The notes beneath the pieces are model-generated. The model searched no databases. It saw nothing but the letters and a program-made list of their open reading frames with translations, and had not been told where the DNA came from. Below, one piece after another: positions 16,897 to 25,066 of a stretch of DNA of 64,000 nucleotides. Within the stretch, counting starts at the first letter, position 1. Every line of letters starts with the position of its first letter. Origin of the DNA: Spirosoma pollinicola (GTDB lineage: Bacteria > Bacteroidota > Bacteroidia > Cytophagales > Spirosomataceae); NCBI RefSeq assembly GCF_002831565.1, contig NZ_CP025096.1, forward strand, positions 1,674,001-1,738,000, in the 5' to 3' direction. Made by a program: the position numbers and the translations under genes.

Positions 16897-16910
16897 CTCT
16901 GTGGCTCTAC
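16867..16910. repeat. CACAGAG-type words, right flank and start of the GxxExxY gene
   Basis: The stretch contains CTCTGTGGATCTC and GCATCTCTGTGGCTC, inverted relative to the left flank. Outer segments of the two flanks match at about 15 of 18 positions, like imperfect terminal inverted repeats. The end lies about two bases from the tldE4 stop (16913). The GxxExxY start codon is inside it. Confidence 0.7.
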
Positions 16911-16912
16911 AA

Positions 16913-18247
16913 CTAAACAGCGTCCGACAAACTTGTGAACGTGAAATCCCTGATTTTTAAGGGAGGTACCAGATTACCACCAATGCGAACGGGTTTGCCC
17001 ATTGCTTCGAGGTTGTTGAGCATAATGACCGGGCTTTCATTGAAGCGGAAATTCTTGACCGGAAATTTGATCTGGCCGTTTTCGATGTAAAACGTCCCGT
17101 CGCGAGTAAGGCCTGTGTAGAGCAAGGTTTGCGGATCGACCGGGCGGATATACCACAGGCGGGTGACTAAAATGCCTTTCTCGGTTCCTTTAATCAGGTC
17201 GGCCAGCGATTGGGTGCCGCCTTCCATAATGAAGTTGCCACCGGGAGGAGTCGCATGCACGCCTTTCTTTTCGGCCCAATATCGGGAGTAGGGCATGTTT
17301 TTGACGACACCCTTTTCGATCCACGTCACTTTTTCCTGCGGACGCCCATCCCCGCTGAACGCACCGTTGGGTACTTCGGGATTAGTTGGGTCGGAGTAAA
17401 TGGTAACGCGTTCATCGAAGAGCTTTTCGCCGAGCCGGGTCCCTCCGCCTTTCTTGCTCAAAAACGAGCGACCCTCATCGGCGTTGCGGGCATCCATCGA
17501 ACGGACCATAGCCACCAGCAGGGAGGCATCGACGTTGGATACAAGGGCGGCCGGTTCCAGAATAACCGTATACTTGCCCGGCTCCAGAGCCCGCGCGTTA
17601 GCCGAGGCCATTGCTTTCTGCATGGCAACTTCGGTCATGTTTTTGGTACTCAGTTTCGATACGTCGGTAACGTCCTGAGTAGCATAACCCGAACCCAGGC
17701 CATCGGCGGTACGTACGGTGATAGAAAACTCGACAGACGTTTCCCGATTATAGGCCGATAAACCTTTGCTGTTTCCGATAGCATTGAATCGGGTTGAATC
17801 TTCCATGTACCCGGCGGCCGTCAGATTCTTTTTTCGGCAGGGATCAAGACTTTCGAAGGTAGCTTGCGCCCGGAAATCCGGAGTCATTTTAGCGGTACTT
17901 TCGGAATACGGGTCCGTAGACAAGTACGTCTGCGGCCCTAATGCCGGCATATATTCCGGGTTTTCGGGGGCTAGTTTAGCAATTTCTTCGGCCCGCCGAA
18001 CGGTTTTTTCCAGCGACGCATCATCGAATTCGTTGATGGTAGCGGTGCCGGAGCGTTTACCAAAAACCGATGTAACACCTAGAGAGAGGTTCGTACTTTC
18101 GCCACTGGTCGAGACCGAGTTTCGGGCATAGCGGATATTCCCGGTGCGTCCGCCCGACAAATTGACACTCGTTTCGTCGGCTTTAGCGTAAGAAAGTACC
18201 TTGTCAATTATCCTTTTTGCTTCTTCTTTGGTTAGGATGGTTGCCAT
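16913..18247 (-). CDS. TldE/PmbA-type protease subunit, pair 4
   Basis: The 444-residue TldE paralogue starts at the ATG at 18247 with TKEEAKRIIDKVLSYAKADE. It has LEPGKYTVILEPAA, a short loop ending SGDGRPQEK, GLTRDGTFYIENGQIKFPV and FRFNESPVIMLNN. HExxxH is absent, as in other TldE subunits. A few residues are added after the LEPA segment (VSNVDASLLVAM) compared with pair 1. Its partner tldD4 lies upstream, separated by the TCATTGA-type hairpin. No signal peptide. Confidence 0.92.
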   Translation of the reverse strand: MATILTKEEAKRIIDKVLSYAKADETSVNLSGGRTGNIRYARNSVSTSGESTNLSLGVTSVFGKRSGTATINEFDDASLEKTVRRAEEIAKLAPENPEYMPALGPQTYLSTDPYSESTAKMTPDFRAQATFESLDPCRKKNLTAAGYMEDSTRFNAIGNSKGLSAYNRETSVEFSITVRTADGLGSGYATQDVTDVSKLSTKNMTEVAMQKAMASANARALEPGKYTVILEPAALVSNVDASLLVAMVRSMDARNADEGRSFLSKKGGGTRLGEKLFDERVTIYSDPTNPEVPNGAFSGDGRPQEKVTWIEKGVVKNMPYSRYWAEKKGVHATPPGGNFIMEGGTQSLADLIKGTEKGILVTRLWYIRPVDPQTLLYTGLTRDGTFYIENGQIKFPVKNFRFNESPVIMLNNLEAMGKPVRIGGNLVPPLKIRDFTFTSLSDAV

Positions 18248-18272
18248 GTTTAATTAGTCATTGATGGTCATT

Positions 18273-18346
18273 GTGGACATTGATTGTCAGAGATAGTTAG
18301 CAGTTGCAAACACAGCTAATGACTATTCCTGACAATCAATGACCAC
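18273..18346. repeat. Inverted repeat with TCATTGAT words (tldD4-tldE4 junction)
   Basis: Core arms 18273-18290 and 18329-18346 match at 17 of 18 positions. The left side carries extra copies of the word (TCATTGATGG, TCATTGTGG) and the right a partial one (AATGACTA). The word is unrelated to the CACAGAG family, but the position is the same: between tldD and tldE and six bases from the tldD4 stop. Confidence 0.8.
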
Positions 18347-18352
18347 AAATAA

Positions 18353-20011
18353 TTATATTTTCCGTCCGGTATTGATCACATTAACTCCGTTAAAGCGGGT
18401 AGTGGCGCTACCATGTGAAACAGCGCTGACCTGTGAGGGTTGGCCTTTGCCATCGAAGAACGAACCAAATGTGCGGTAGTCGTCCTTGTCGCAAAGCTGG
18501 GCGCAGGAGTTCCAGAATTCCTGGGTGTTCGACTGATACGCTACGTCATCGAGCATGCCAACAATTTCGCCGTTCTTGATTTCGTAAAACAACTGCCCGC
18601 CAAACTGGAAATTATACCGTTGCTGATCAATGGAATACGAACCCCGGCCGATGATGTAAATACCTTTATCAACGCCCTTGATCATGTCGAAGACGGACCG
18701 TTTTTCAGTACCCGGCTGCAAGGATACGTTAGGCATCCGCTGAAACTGCACCGAGTCCCAGTTGTCGGCGTAGCAGCAGCCATTGGATTCTTTTTCGCCC
18801 AGGATGGCGGCCTGATCGCGAATGGCCTGGTAGTTGACCAGAATACCATCTTTAATCAAATTCCATTCTTTGCAGGGAACGCCTTCGTCGTCGTACCCAA
18901 CGGTGCCGAGGGTGTGTGGCTGTGTTTTATCAGCAACAATATTGACCAGCTTGCTGCCGTAATTGAAGGTCTTGGTCTTCCACTTGTCGAGCGTAGCGAA
19001 GGATGTTCCGGCGTAGTTGGCTTCGTAGCCCAGCACCCGGTCGAGTTCGGTGGGGTGCCCAACCGATTCGTGGATAGTCAGGCCGAGGTGGTTCGGGTCG
19101 AGCACCAGATCGTATTTGCCCGGTTGTACACTTTTTGCCGTTAACTTTTCCTTTGCCTGTTTAGCCGCCAGTATGGCATCCTCGACCATGTCGTAGGAGT
19201 TTCGGTAGCCGACTAATCCATTGGGAGCCTTGATTTTTTCAGACTCCAGACCGTCCAGGTACTCGTAGCCCATGCCCATCGGCGAGCTAATAGCGTCACG
19301 GGTTTTGAATTTCCCGGCGGCCCGGTCAACTACAGATACGGTGAAGGTTGGCCAGATCCGATGAACATCCTGATCAATGTAGGAGCCATCGGTGGAGGCA
19401 AAGTACTTCTGTTCGTTGACGAAAAACAGGTTTGATGTCATGAAAGCCGCGCCGTTTTTCATGGCTTCGCTGTTGACCTTCATCAGCAGATCAATCTTTT
19501 CCTTAACCGGAATCTCGAAGGCATTTTTCTTGATCGGGGTTTTCCAGGTTACCTCTCCAACACCCTTTTGTGGGGCTAGTTGTACGGGTTCTGTCTGGAG
19601 TCGGGAATTGGCTTTAGCAATGGCTACGGCTGTTGCCGCGCATCTGGCAATGCCATCGGGCGTAACATCGCTGGTAGCAGAAAATCCCCACGTTCCATTG
19701 GCAATTACCCGAATACCCACACCAAATGATTCAGCATTGGCGATGTTCTGCACCTTCATCTCCCGGGTAAAGACAAACTGTTGGAGATAACGGCCAATAC
19801 GAACGTCGGTGTAGGTTGCGCCCTTGCTTTTGGCAGCGTTAAGCGCAATGTCTGATAAGCGTTTTTTGGTGGCGGTGTCGATGCCTATGCCCCGGCCACT
19901 TGCTTCGAGCAGGTACTCTGGCGATACTGCATTACCCAGAACGGGAATTGACGCAGTTAACAGACCGCCAATGCCTAAGCCAGACAACTGAATAAAGTCT
20001 CGTCTTTGCAT
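18353..20011 (-). CDS. TldD-type metalloprotease with Tat signal, pair 4
   Basis: The 552-residue protein is the first gene of the array in transcription order. It starts MQRRDFIQLSGLGIGG, a twin-arginine signal, from ATG. The zinc motif HESVGH (then PTELDR) and SNGCCYAD are conserved; the asparagine before GCC replaces the glutamine of the other copies. It is six residues longer than the paralogues, with an insertion after the Tat signal (SGRGIGIDTA). It is probably the most divergent of the four TldD proteins. Export of the folded heterodimer with TldE4 is inferred, not shown. Confidence 0.92.
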   Translation of the reverse strand: MQRRDFIQLSGLGIGGLLTASIPVLGNAVSPEYLLEASGRGIGIDTATKKRLSDIALNAAKSKGATYTDVRIGRYLQQFVFTREMKVQNIANAESFGVGIRVIANGTWGFSATSDVTPDGIARCAATAVAIAKANSRLQTEPVQLAPQKGVGEVTWKTPIKKNAFEIPVKEKIDLLMKVNSEAMKNGAAFMTSNLFFVNEQKYFASTDGSYIDQDVHRIWPTFTVSVVDRAAGKFKTRDAISSPMGMGYEYLDGLESEKIKAPNGLVGYRNSYDMVEDAILAAKQAKEKLTAKSVQPGKYDLVLDPNHLGLTIHESVGHPTELDRVLGYEANYAGTSFATLDKWKTKTFNYGSKLVNIVADKTQPHTLGTVGYDDEGVPCKEWNLIKDGILVNYQAIRDQAAILGEKESNGCCYADNWDSVQFQRMPNVSLQPGTEKRSVFDMIKGVDKGIYIIGRGSYSIDQQRYNFQFGGQLFYEIKNGEIVGMLDDVAYQSNTQEFWNSCAQLCDKDDYRTFGSFFDGKGQPSQVSAVSHGSATTRFNGVNVINTGRKI

Positions 20012-20409
20012 GTATTAAAAAAGATGATCGTTGATGAACGAGCGTACTAAATAGCTCGGAAAAAGCACGAATATGGCTAAAAATTATGTACCAGTTAATA
20101 AAGAATTTTATTTTGTGACGAACGGTAAGGACGTAGTAGACGGATATACCCAATATTATTTGGTAAAATTGCTCAATGACAGTTAATTCACTATATAGAG
20201 GAAATAGCGTTAAATCAATATAGGTATGGCTATTTATACTTAGTAGCTGGAATAACTTGTAGGTGATGAATTAATTACGATTACTGCCAATATTTTTGAT
20301 TGGCGTGCTCCAGTGCAAGTATCGGCGCAGGAATATTGGCCTTAATTCAAAGCCAATTAATAATCTGAAAGGAGCGAAGATTGGCAATCAATTTGTCAAC
20401 TAACGCTAC
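20012..20409. other. 398-bp AT-rich gap upstream of the tldD-tldE array
   Basis: No gene or strong structure is visible. The segment must contain the tldD4 promoter on the minus strand, but no convincing TAnnTTTG box was found. The short frames crossing it do not resemble proteins. Confidence 0.5.
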
Positions 20410-20820
20410 TTAAAGCCGCACTAGTGTGCGGGTAGCTGTTGCCGATTGATTGAAGCCTAATTCAAAGAAATTCTCAACAAGCAACTGATTGCCTTTTCGC
20501 TCGATTTTATAGGCTGACCGTTGAGTTGAACTGGAAAATAGACTGATAACCAGAATGCTTTTATCCTTAAGCTCATAGCCATAATACCCACTGCCCAATT
20601 TGGGTACGAGCGACCCGGCAGAGTTAACTTCTCTACCCCGATTAACCAGGAGACTATTAGGTAATGGCCTGCCCGAACGGTCAAGATTAAAAATTAAAGT
20701 ATCCTGACGGCCAGTTTGTTCGACCCAAATACCTGTAAGGGTGTCAGGCGAGACGGCAGTTGTTTTCTCGCAGGCAACGAAACCCAGGCTGAGTAAGAGT
20801 ATGCAAATTGAGAATCGCAT
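20410..20820 (-). CDS. Small lipoprotein, unknown function
   Basis: The 136-residue protein has a lipoprotein signal with lipobox GFVAC (Cys17). The mature part starts with a short linker, then GIWVEQTGRQDTLIF, which resembles the opening strand of lipocalin-like beta-barrel lipoproteins of Bacteroidota. I cannot assign a family with certainty. It lies downstream of the ATP-grasp gene, behind a strong terminator, so it probably has its own promoter. Confidence 0.75.
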   Translation of the reverse strand: MRFSICILLLSLGFVACEKTTAVSPDTLTGIWVEQTGRQDTLIFNLDRSGRPLPNSLLVNRGREVNSAGSLVPKLGSGYYGYELKDKSILVISLFSSSTQRSAYKIERKGNQLLVENFFELGFNQSATATRTLVRL

Positions 20821-20875
20821 AAACAGGTGTTTGGGAAGAGGATTCTGCTTCGTTGCGAAGGGTTGGAACGATACT

Positions 20876-20916
20876 AAAACGTCGTTACCAGACGTAATCC
20901 GGTAACGACGTTTTTT
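20876..20916 (-). terminator. Strong intrinsic terminator of the ATP-grasp gene
   Basis: A perfect 14-bp stem (20876-20889 with 20901-20914) with flanking A and T runs, so it can act in both directions. It lies 13 bases after the ATP-grasp stop codon. Confidence 0.88.
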
Positions 20917-20928
20917 AGTGTACGCTTA

Positions 20929-22014
20929 TTATTTCTTGGCTTTCTTAGGCTTATCCGCTATAGCTTCTTCTTTTACGTTCTCAGTCTTTGGTGCTTTTGC
21001 TGTTTCCTTCTTCGCTTTAGGAGCTTTAGCTTCTGTTGAGGGTACAGTTACGAGGGGCTGGTTTGCCACCGAACTACGCACAAACGTACCCCAAGTCAGG
21101 TTATCTTGTCCCTTCTTCGCCTTGCCTGCCCGATCAATGGCCATGTTGGCAGCCGCTTCAACGACCCAATCAAAGTTTTTCTGACCAACCGAATGCACAT
21201 CGGCGTCGGGAGCTGGGTTGCAGAAGTCAATGGCAATAGGGATACCATCGCGCACAGCAAATTCGACGGTGTTAAAATCATAGCCGAGACCGTGATTGAG
21301 TTTTAACACATAGTCGGTCATGGTGGCCAGTAGCTTCTTGCCCGCGTCGCCAGTGGTTTGCATTTCGGCTGCATAGCGCAGATGGTGCGGGTTGCGAGGT
21401 TCGTAAGGCATAATCAACACATCTTTACCGCCTATACAATAACAGCGGAAATAGTCTGTGAAGTCGATGGCTTCCTGATACAGCATAACTAACTGAGCTG
21501 TTTCGTCGTATGCCTTGAACATTTGGTCGGGATTGTCAACTTTATAGACACTCTTCCAACCTCCACCGGCATGGGGCTTCATAAAAGCAGGGAAGCCAAT
21601 ATGGTTGAAAATGCCTTCCCAGTTCATATTCTGCAAGTTGCGGAATGAATTATGATTCGTATCGTCGGGCCGTTCTTTGGAAGGCAGCAGAATGGTTTTT
21701 GGAACAGGAACGCCTAGTTGAACCGCCAGTGCATTATTGAAAAACTTTTCGTCGGCACTCCACCAGAATGGATTGTTGATGACGGCCGTACCGGTCAATG
21801 CTGCATTTTTCAGAAATGCTTTATAGAAAGGCACATCCTGCGAAATCCGGTCAATGATTACGGCATAATCGGTTGGCACACTCTGTTCAACCTGATCGAT
21901 ACGCACAAATTCAGCTTTAAACTGGCTTTGCTTTTCATTAACGCGGTCCACAAATGCCTGTGGGAACGTATTCTCCTGACCAAATAATATACCTATCTTG
22001 CTGTTAGTGCTCAT
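20929..22014 (-). CDS. ATP-grasp domain protein with Lys/Ala-rich tail
   Basis: The 361-residue protein has ATP-grasp features: PAFMKPHAGGGWKSVYKV (nucleotide-binding lysine and glycine loop), a YQEAIDFTDYFRCYCIGG segment and VEFAVRDGIPIAIDFCNPAPD near the metal site. Such proteins are annotated in Bacteroidota without a known substrate; carboxylate-amine ligation is the family-level expectation. The last about 40 residues are almost only Lys, Ala, Pro and Glu (KAPKAKKETAKAPK), like histone H1 tails, and are probably disordered. No partner gene is obvious nearby. Confidence 0.8.
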   Translation of the reverse strand: MSTNSKIGILFGQENTFPQAFVDRVNEKQSQFKAEFVRIDQVEQSVPTDYAVIIDRISQDVPFYKAFLKNAALTGTAVINNPFWWSADEKFFNNALAVQLGVPVPKTILLPSKERPDDTNHNSFRNLQNMNWEGIFNHIGFPAFMKPHAGGGWKSVYKVDNPDQMFKAYDETAQLVMLYQEAIDFTDYFRCYCIGGKDVLIMPYEPRNPHHLRYAAEMQTTGDAGKKLLATMTDYVLKLNHGLGYDFNTVEFAVRDGIPIAIDFCNPAPDADVHSVGQKNFDWVVEAAANMAIDRAGKAKKGQDNLTWGTFVRSSVANQPLVTVPSTEAKAPKAKKETAKAPKTENVKEEAIADKPKKAKK

Positions 22015-22484
22015 AATGAGTTAGTTATGTCGATAAATCCAATCATTCAGGTGATCGTTAGGCTAGCAAACCAGAAATTTGCTTTCCTGATTCGGGTAAA
22101 AGTAAGAAAAAATCACCCAGCCTCTAAAACAATGATAAAGGGTAAATTGATTATATGATTGATTAAAAAAACAGCTATGTGTATTTTCCTTTATTAAAAA
22201 GCCTGATGTTAATGACTGATTTTTCCGTTTGGTAACAACATAGTAGATAGTCAATTAACAAACTGTTTCAGATCAGCATTGGCAATTCACTACCCGAATG
22301 TGTACCTGGATTTAGGTAGGAACCAGGGGCTACTGACGCAACAGGCTTATTTGCCCCGCAGGCAGTAAAAAAGACTAGTTGAAAGAGTCTTATGCAACTT
22401 CTATTTGATTGGATTGTATTCCAGATAATGGTCCTGAGCCAATGGAAATAGGCTGTTTATGTAGCTCAGGTGCAGTAAGGCAGC
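22015..22484. other. 470-bp gap without recognisable gene
   Basis: This AT-rich region separates the ATP-grasp gene from the CYTH gene. I see a small hairpin (AAGACT/AGTCTT, about 22370-22391) and no coding frame that resembles a protein. The promoter of the ATP-grasp gene must lie near 22015-22100. Confidence 0.5.
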
Positions 22485-22964
22485 TTATTCTGGGGATGAT
22501 TCCCATTTTGAGAAGGGATGGCTTACGAGCTGGGAATTATAATACTTCGGTTCTGAGGTTACCTCCCGATCAATCCAGGAAGGTAGTTTCACTTTCTGGT
22601 GTTCATCGCTCAATTCTACTTCGGCCACTATCAGGCCAGTATTTTCTCCCTGGAATTCATCAACTTCCCAAACGAGTCCTTCATACTCAATCCGGTAGCG
22701 AGCCTTTTCAATAATAGGCTGTTCACATAGGTGATGGAGTAGCTCCAGAGCATCCTGAAGGGGAATTACATATTCATACTCAACCCTACGGGCACCTTCG
22801 CTTTTGCCTTTGATGGTTATATATCCCTTATCGTCTGCCCGACGAACCCGAACCGTTCGATTCGCGTGAGTACTTAAATAGCCTTGCTGATACAATTGGG
22901 CCTTCGTTCCTTTTTTCCAGTCGGTGCCCTTGACCAGATACTTTCGTTCAATTTCAATGCCCAT
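22485..22964 (-). CDS. CYTH domain protein (triphosphate tunnel metalloenzyme family)
   Basis: The 159-residue protein starts with the EIERK motif (4-8) and continues with RTVRVRR, GYITIKGKS and ARYRIEY strands plus acidic VWEVDEF and AEVELSD, the alternating charged lining of a CYTH tunnel. Small single-domain CYTH proteins usually hydrolyse inorganic triphosphate. It lies downstream of the CHAD gene by five bases; CYTH and CHAD are often encoded together or fused, and CHAD binds polyphosphate, so a shared role in (poly)phosphate chemistry is likely. Cytoplasmic. Confidence 0.9.
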   Translation of the reverse strand: MGIEIERKYLVKGTDWKKGTKAQLYQQGYLSTHANRTVRVRRADDKGYITIKGKSEGARRVEYEYVIPLQDALELLHHLCEQPIIEKARYRIEYEGLVWEVDEFQGENTGLIVAEVELSDEHQKVKLPSWIDREVTSEPKYYNSQLVSHPFSKWESSPE

Positions 22965-22969
22965 TTAAT

Positions 22970-23908
22970 TCAGTCGTTTAATCCTTTTTGATTGATCTCA
23001 TCCGGTTCCTTTTGCCAGAGCTTCCAGTATAGTCGATAATGATCTACAAATGAATGGGGCTTTTCGGCAAACAACCGGTTGGCCAGGAGATAGATTCGCT
23101 CCTGTAAGGCAGTCCGCTGCCCATGAAGCGCCTGTAATACCTTTTCTTTGCTCTCTTTATTTCTTAAGATTAGCCGGTCTGAGTCTATCTCCATAGCTAA
23201 CACGCCAAAGTCATGGTCATCGCCTAGTAACTCGCCTAATTGGCCGAACTCGTGTTCGTAGGCGCCAATAACACCCGGCCAGATCGGCTCAAGCAAGCGG
23301 GTATGATACCAGATGGTTTTTACCTCTTTGCGTAATTCATGCAAATTATCAATACTGGCTTCGTGGTGGGCTAAGTGTAACGCCCGACGACCACGGCGGT
23401 ACACGTCTTTCAGGTTTGGTCCAAAAAACGAGAAGGACCGCTGGTGTTTACTAAGGCCGGAGAGCTTCATTGGAGCCTGCCGAAAAGCCTCAGCTACCGC
23501 TCCAATGTTCATTGGGTCATCAAAAAAGGCCCGAGATGCCTGGTCTTGCCGGAGAGTCAACGTTTTGTTCAGCGTAGCGAAAACAGCCGGGGCAATCTGC
23601 GGGGGATGAGTCTGGCGAAGTTTATCAAGGGTTTTGATCATCACCGTGGCATCCCGTAGCGGAGATAACGTCTGGCCAATAGTTCGGTAGTGGGCATTGA
23701 TTCGTTTGAAGTCGTCCTTTTTTAGCTCACTTTTGACCAACCGAATCAGGGCTCGAATCTTTTTAATTCGTTTTCTGACGCTATGAATAGCTTCTCCCTT
23801 TGCCTGTCCCGTTTCGTTCAGCGCTTGACGGGCTGCCTGCACTTGCTCGTTAAGGATTCGATGGATGTTGGGAGCAATTGCCTGCTCTCGACTTAACGCA
23901 TATCCCAT
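22970..23908 (-). CDS. CHAD domain protein (polyphosphate-binding helical domain)
   Basis: The 312-residue protein is helical and rich in conserved histidines and basic residues. It shows the CHAD repeats HSVRKRIKKIRALIRL and, in the second half, LHELRKEVKTIWYHTRLLEPI, followed by LGDDHDFGVL. CHAD domains bind polyphosphate through these basic helices. Length fits a single two-repeat domain. It is cotranscribed with the CYTH gene five bases downstream. No signal peptide. Confidence 0.9.
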   Translation of the reverse strand: MGYALSREQAIAPNIHRILNEQVQAARQALNETGQAKGEAIHSVRKRIKKIRALIRLVKSELKKDDFKRINAHYRTIGQTLSPLRDATVMIKTLDKLRQTHPPQIAPAVFATLNKTLTLRQDQASRAFFDDPMNIGAVAEAFRQAPMKLSGLSKHQRSFSFFGPNLKDVYRRGRRALHLAHHEASIDNLHELRKEVKTIWYHTRLLEPIWPGVIGAYEHEFGQLGELLGDDHDFGVLAMEIDSDRLILRNKESKEKVLQALHGQRTALQERIYLLANRLFAEKPHSFVDHYRLYWKLWQKEPDEINQKGLND

Positions 23909-23993
23909 AGTAGTTACGCTGATTTAAGGTAATTTGATAAAGCATAACCAACGAAAGAGCTAATTGTCTTTTCGGCATCTTTATATTTAGCTA

Positions 23994-24932
23994 CTATAGG
24001 CTAATCACTATTTTTCCCTGAATACCGCCCTTGGCTGCTTCTGTGTAGGCTTGTTTAAATGAGGCTAGTGGATAGGTTTTATACACGACCACATCCAGAC
24101 CGTTGGCTGCGTCATGGGCAATCTGGTCGAGATAGGCCCGCGACGGTTTGAGGTTGAGAATTTCACGCTTCTTTCCCGAAAACAAGTTGTGAGCGAATGC
24201 GCTGGCCAGGGCCGTAGGTGTGGGAAGAGTACTAACATAAACCGAAACCGGTTTCATCCGTTCTTCCACCTGATCATACGGTAGTTTGCCCGACAGGTCG
24301 AGTACCACATCGTAGGTCGAGGGGTGGTCCAGAACGTTCTGCTGATCGTAATTGATGACCTCGTCGCTACCAAGTTTCCGGGCCAATTCAATCCCCTTTG
24401 TCCCTACCACGGCGGTAACACGGGCACCCTGCCGTTTGGCGAGTTGTATGGCAATAGTGCCGATTCCTCCGGTAGCACCCACAATTAACAGCTCCATACC
24501 GGGTTTTAACGGAGCCAGTTTGTCGAAAATCTGTACAGCCGATTCGCCAACCACCGGTAATGCAGCCGCTTGTTCAAACGAAAGAGTGGCAGGTTTGTGA
24601 CTAATTGTATCCGCCTTCACCCGTACATACTCCGCCATGGCTCCACCCTTGAAAATATCGGCAGTGCCCAGTACTTCGTCGCCTTTCTGGAAACCGTCGA
24701 CCCCATTACCTACGCGCTCAACAATCCCGGCGAAGTCGATACCGACGCTTTTTGGAAAACTGAAGCCGGTCAAAATTTTCATTTCGCCTGCCCAGATTTT
24801 CCAGTCCAGGGGGTTGATGGAAGCGGCTTTCACGCGCACCAGCACCGTGTCTTTTTCAACTTCGGGAACCGGAGCGTCAACTAATGTGACAGTATCTAAG
24901 CTGCCGTATGCAGAATACTCTAACTTTTTCAT
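23994..24932 (-). CDS. NADP-dependent MDR oxidoreductase (quinone reductase-like)
   Basis: The 312-residue protein has the medium-chain dehydrogenase/reductase layout: an N-terminal catalytic domain (NPLDWKIWAGE, GIDFAGIVERVG) and a Rossmann domain with GATGGIG at 152-158. Zinc ligands of alcohol dehydrogenases are missing, so it belongs to the zinc-independent quinone oxidoreductase-like group. It is encoded next to an AraC regulator in the same orientation (25067-26047), which may control it. Substrate unknown. Confidence 0.87.
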   Translation of the reverse strand: MKKLEYSAYGSLDTVTLVDAPVPEVEKDTVLVRVKAASINPLDWKIWAGEMKILTGFSFPKSVGIDFAGIVERVGNGVDGFQKGDEVLGTADIFKGGAMAEYVRVKADTISHKPATLSFEQAAALPVVGESAVQIFDKLAPLKPGMELLIVGATGGIGTIAIQLAKRQGARVTAVVGTKGIELARKLGSDEVINYDQQNVLDHPSTYDVVLDLSGKLPYDQVEERMKPVSVYVSTLPTPTALASAFAHNLFSGKKREILNLKPSRAYLDQIAHDAANGLDVVVYKTYPLASFKQAYTEAAKGGIQGKIVISL

Positions 24933-25066
24933 GCGTTATTTTCGTGGTTTCAGACTTTTACGCGCGCTTTCAAAAAATCAGCCGCCATTCCCGAATGGGA
25001 ATTTAGTGACGCAAATGTCTGGCCTTGCGGGCAGTTAAAATAACCTGAAAAGCCCGAAAAACAGTC

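Noticed and set aside
7736-18346. CRISPR array
   Set aside because: The repeats are inverted, few and unequally spaced, with no unique spacers or cas genes.
16913-20011. Long plus-strand frames opposite the tldD and tldE genes
   Set aside because: They are antisense shadows of conserved proteins, with no family features and no start signals.
22063-22254. 63-residue minus-strand frame in the gap after the ATP-grasp gene
   Set aside because: Low-complexity and AT-driven composition, with no recognised motif or start signal.
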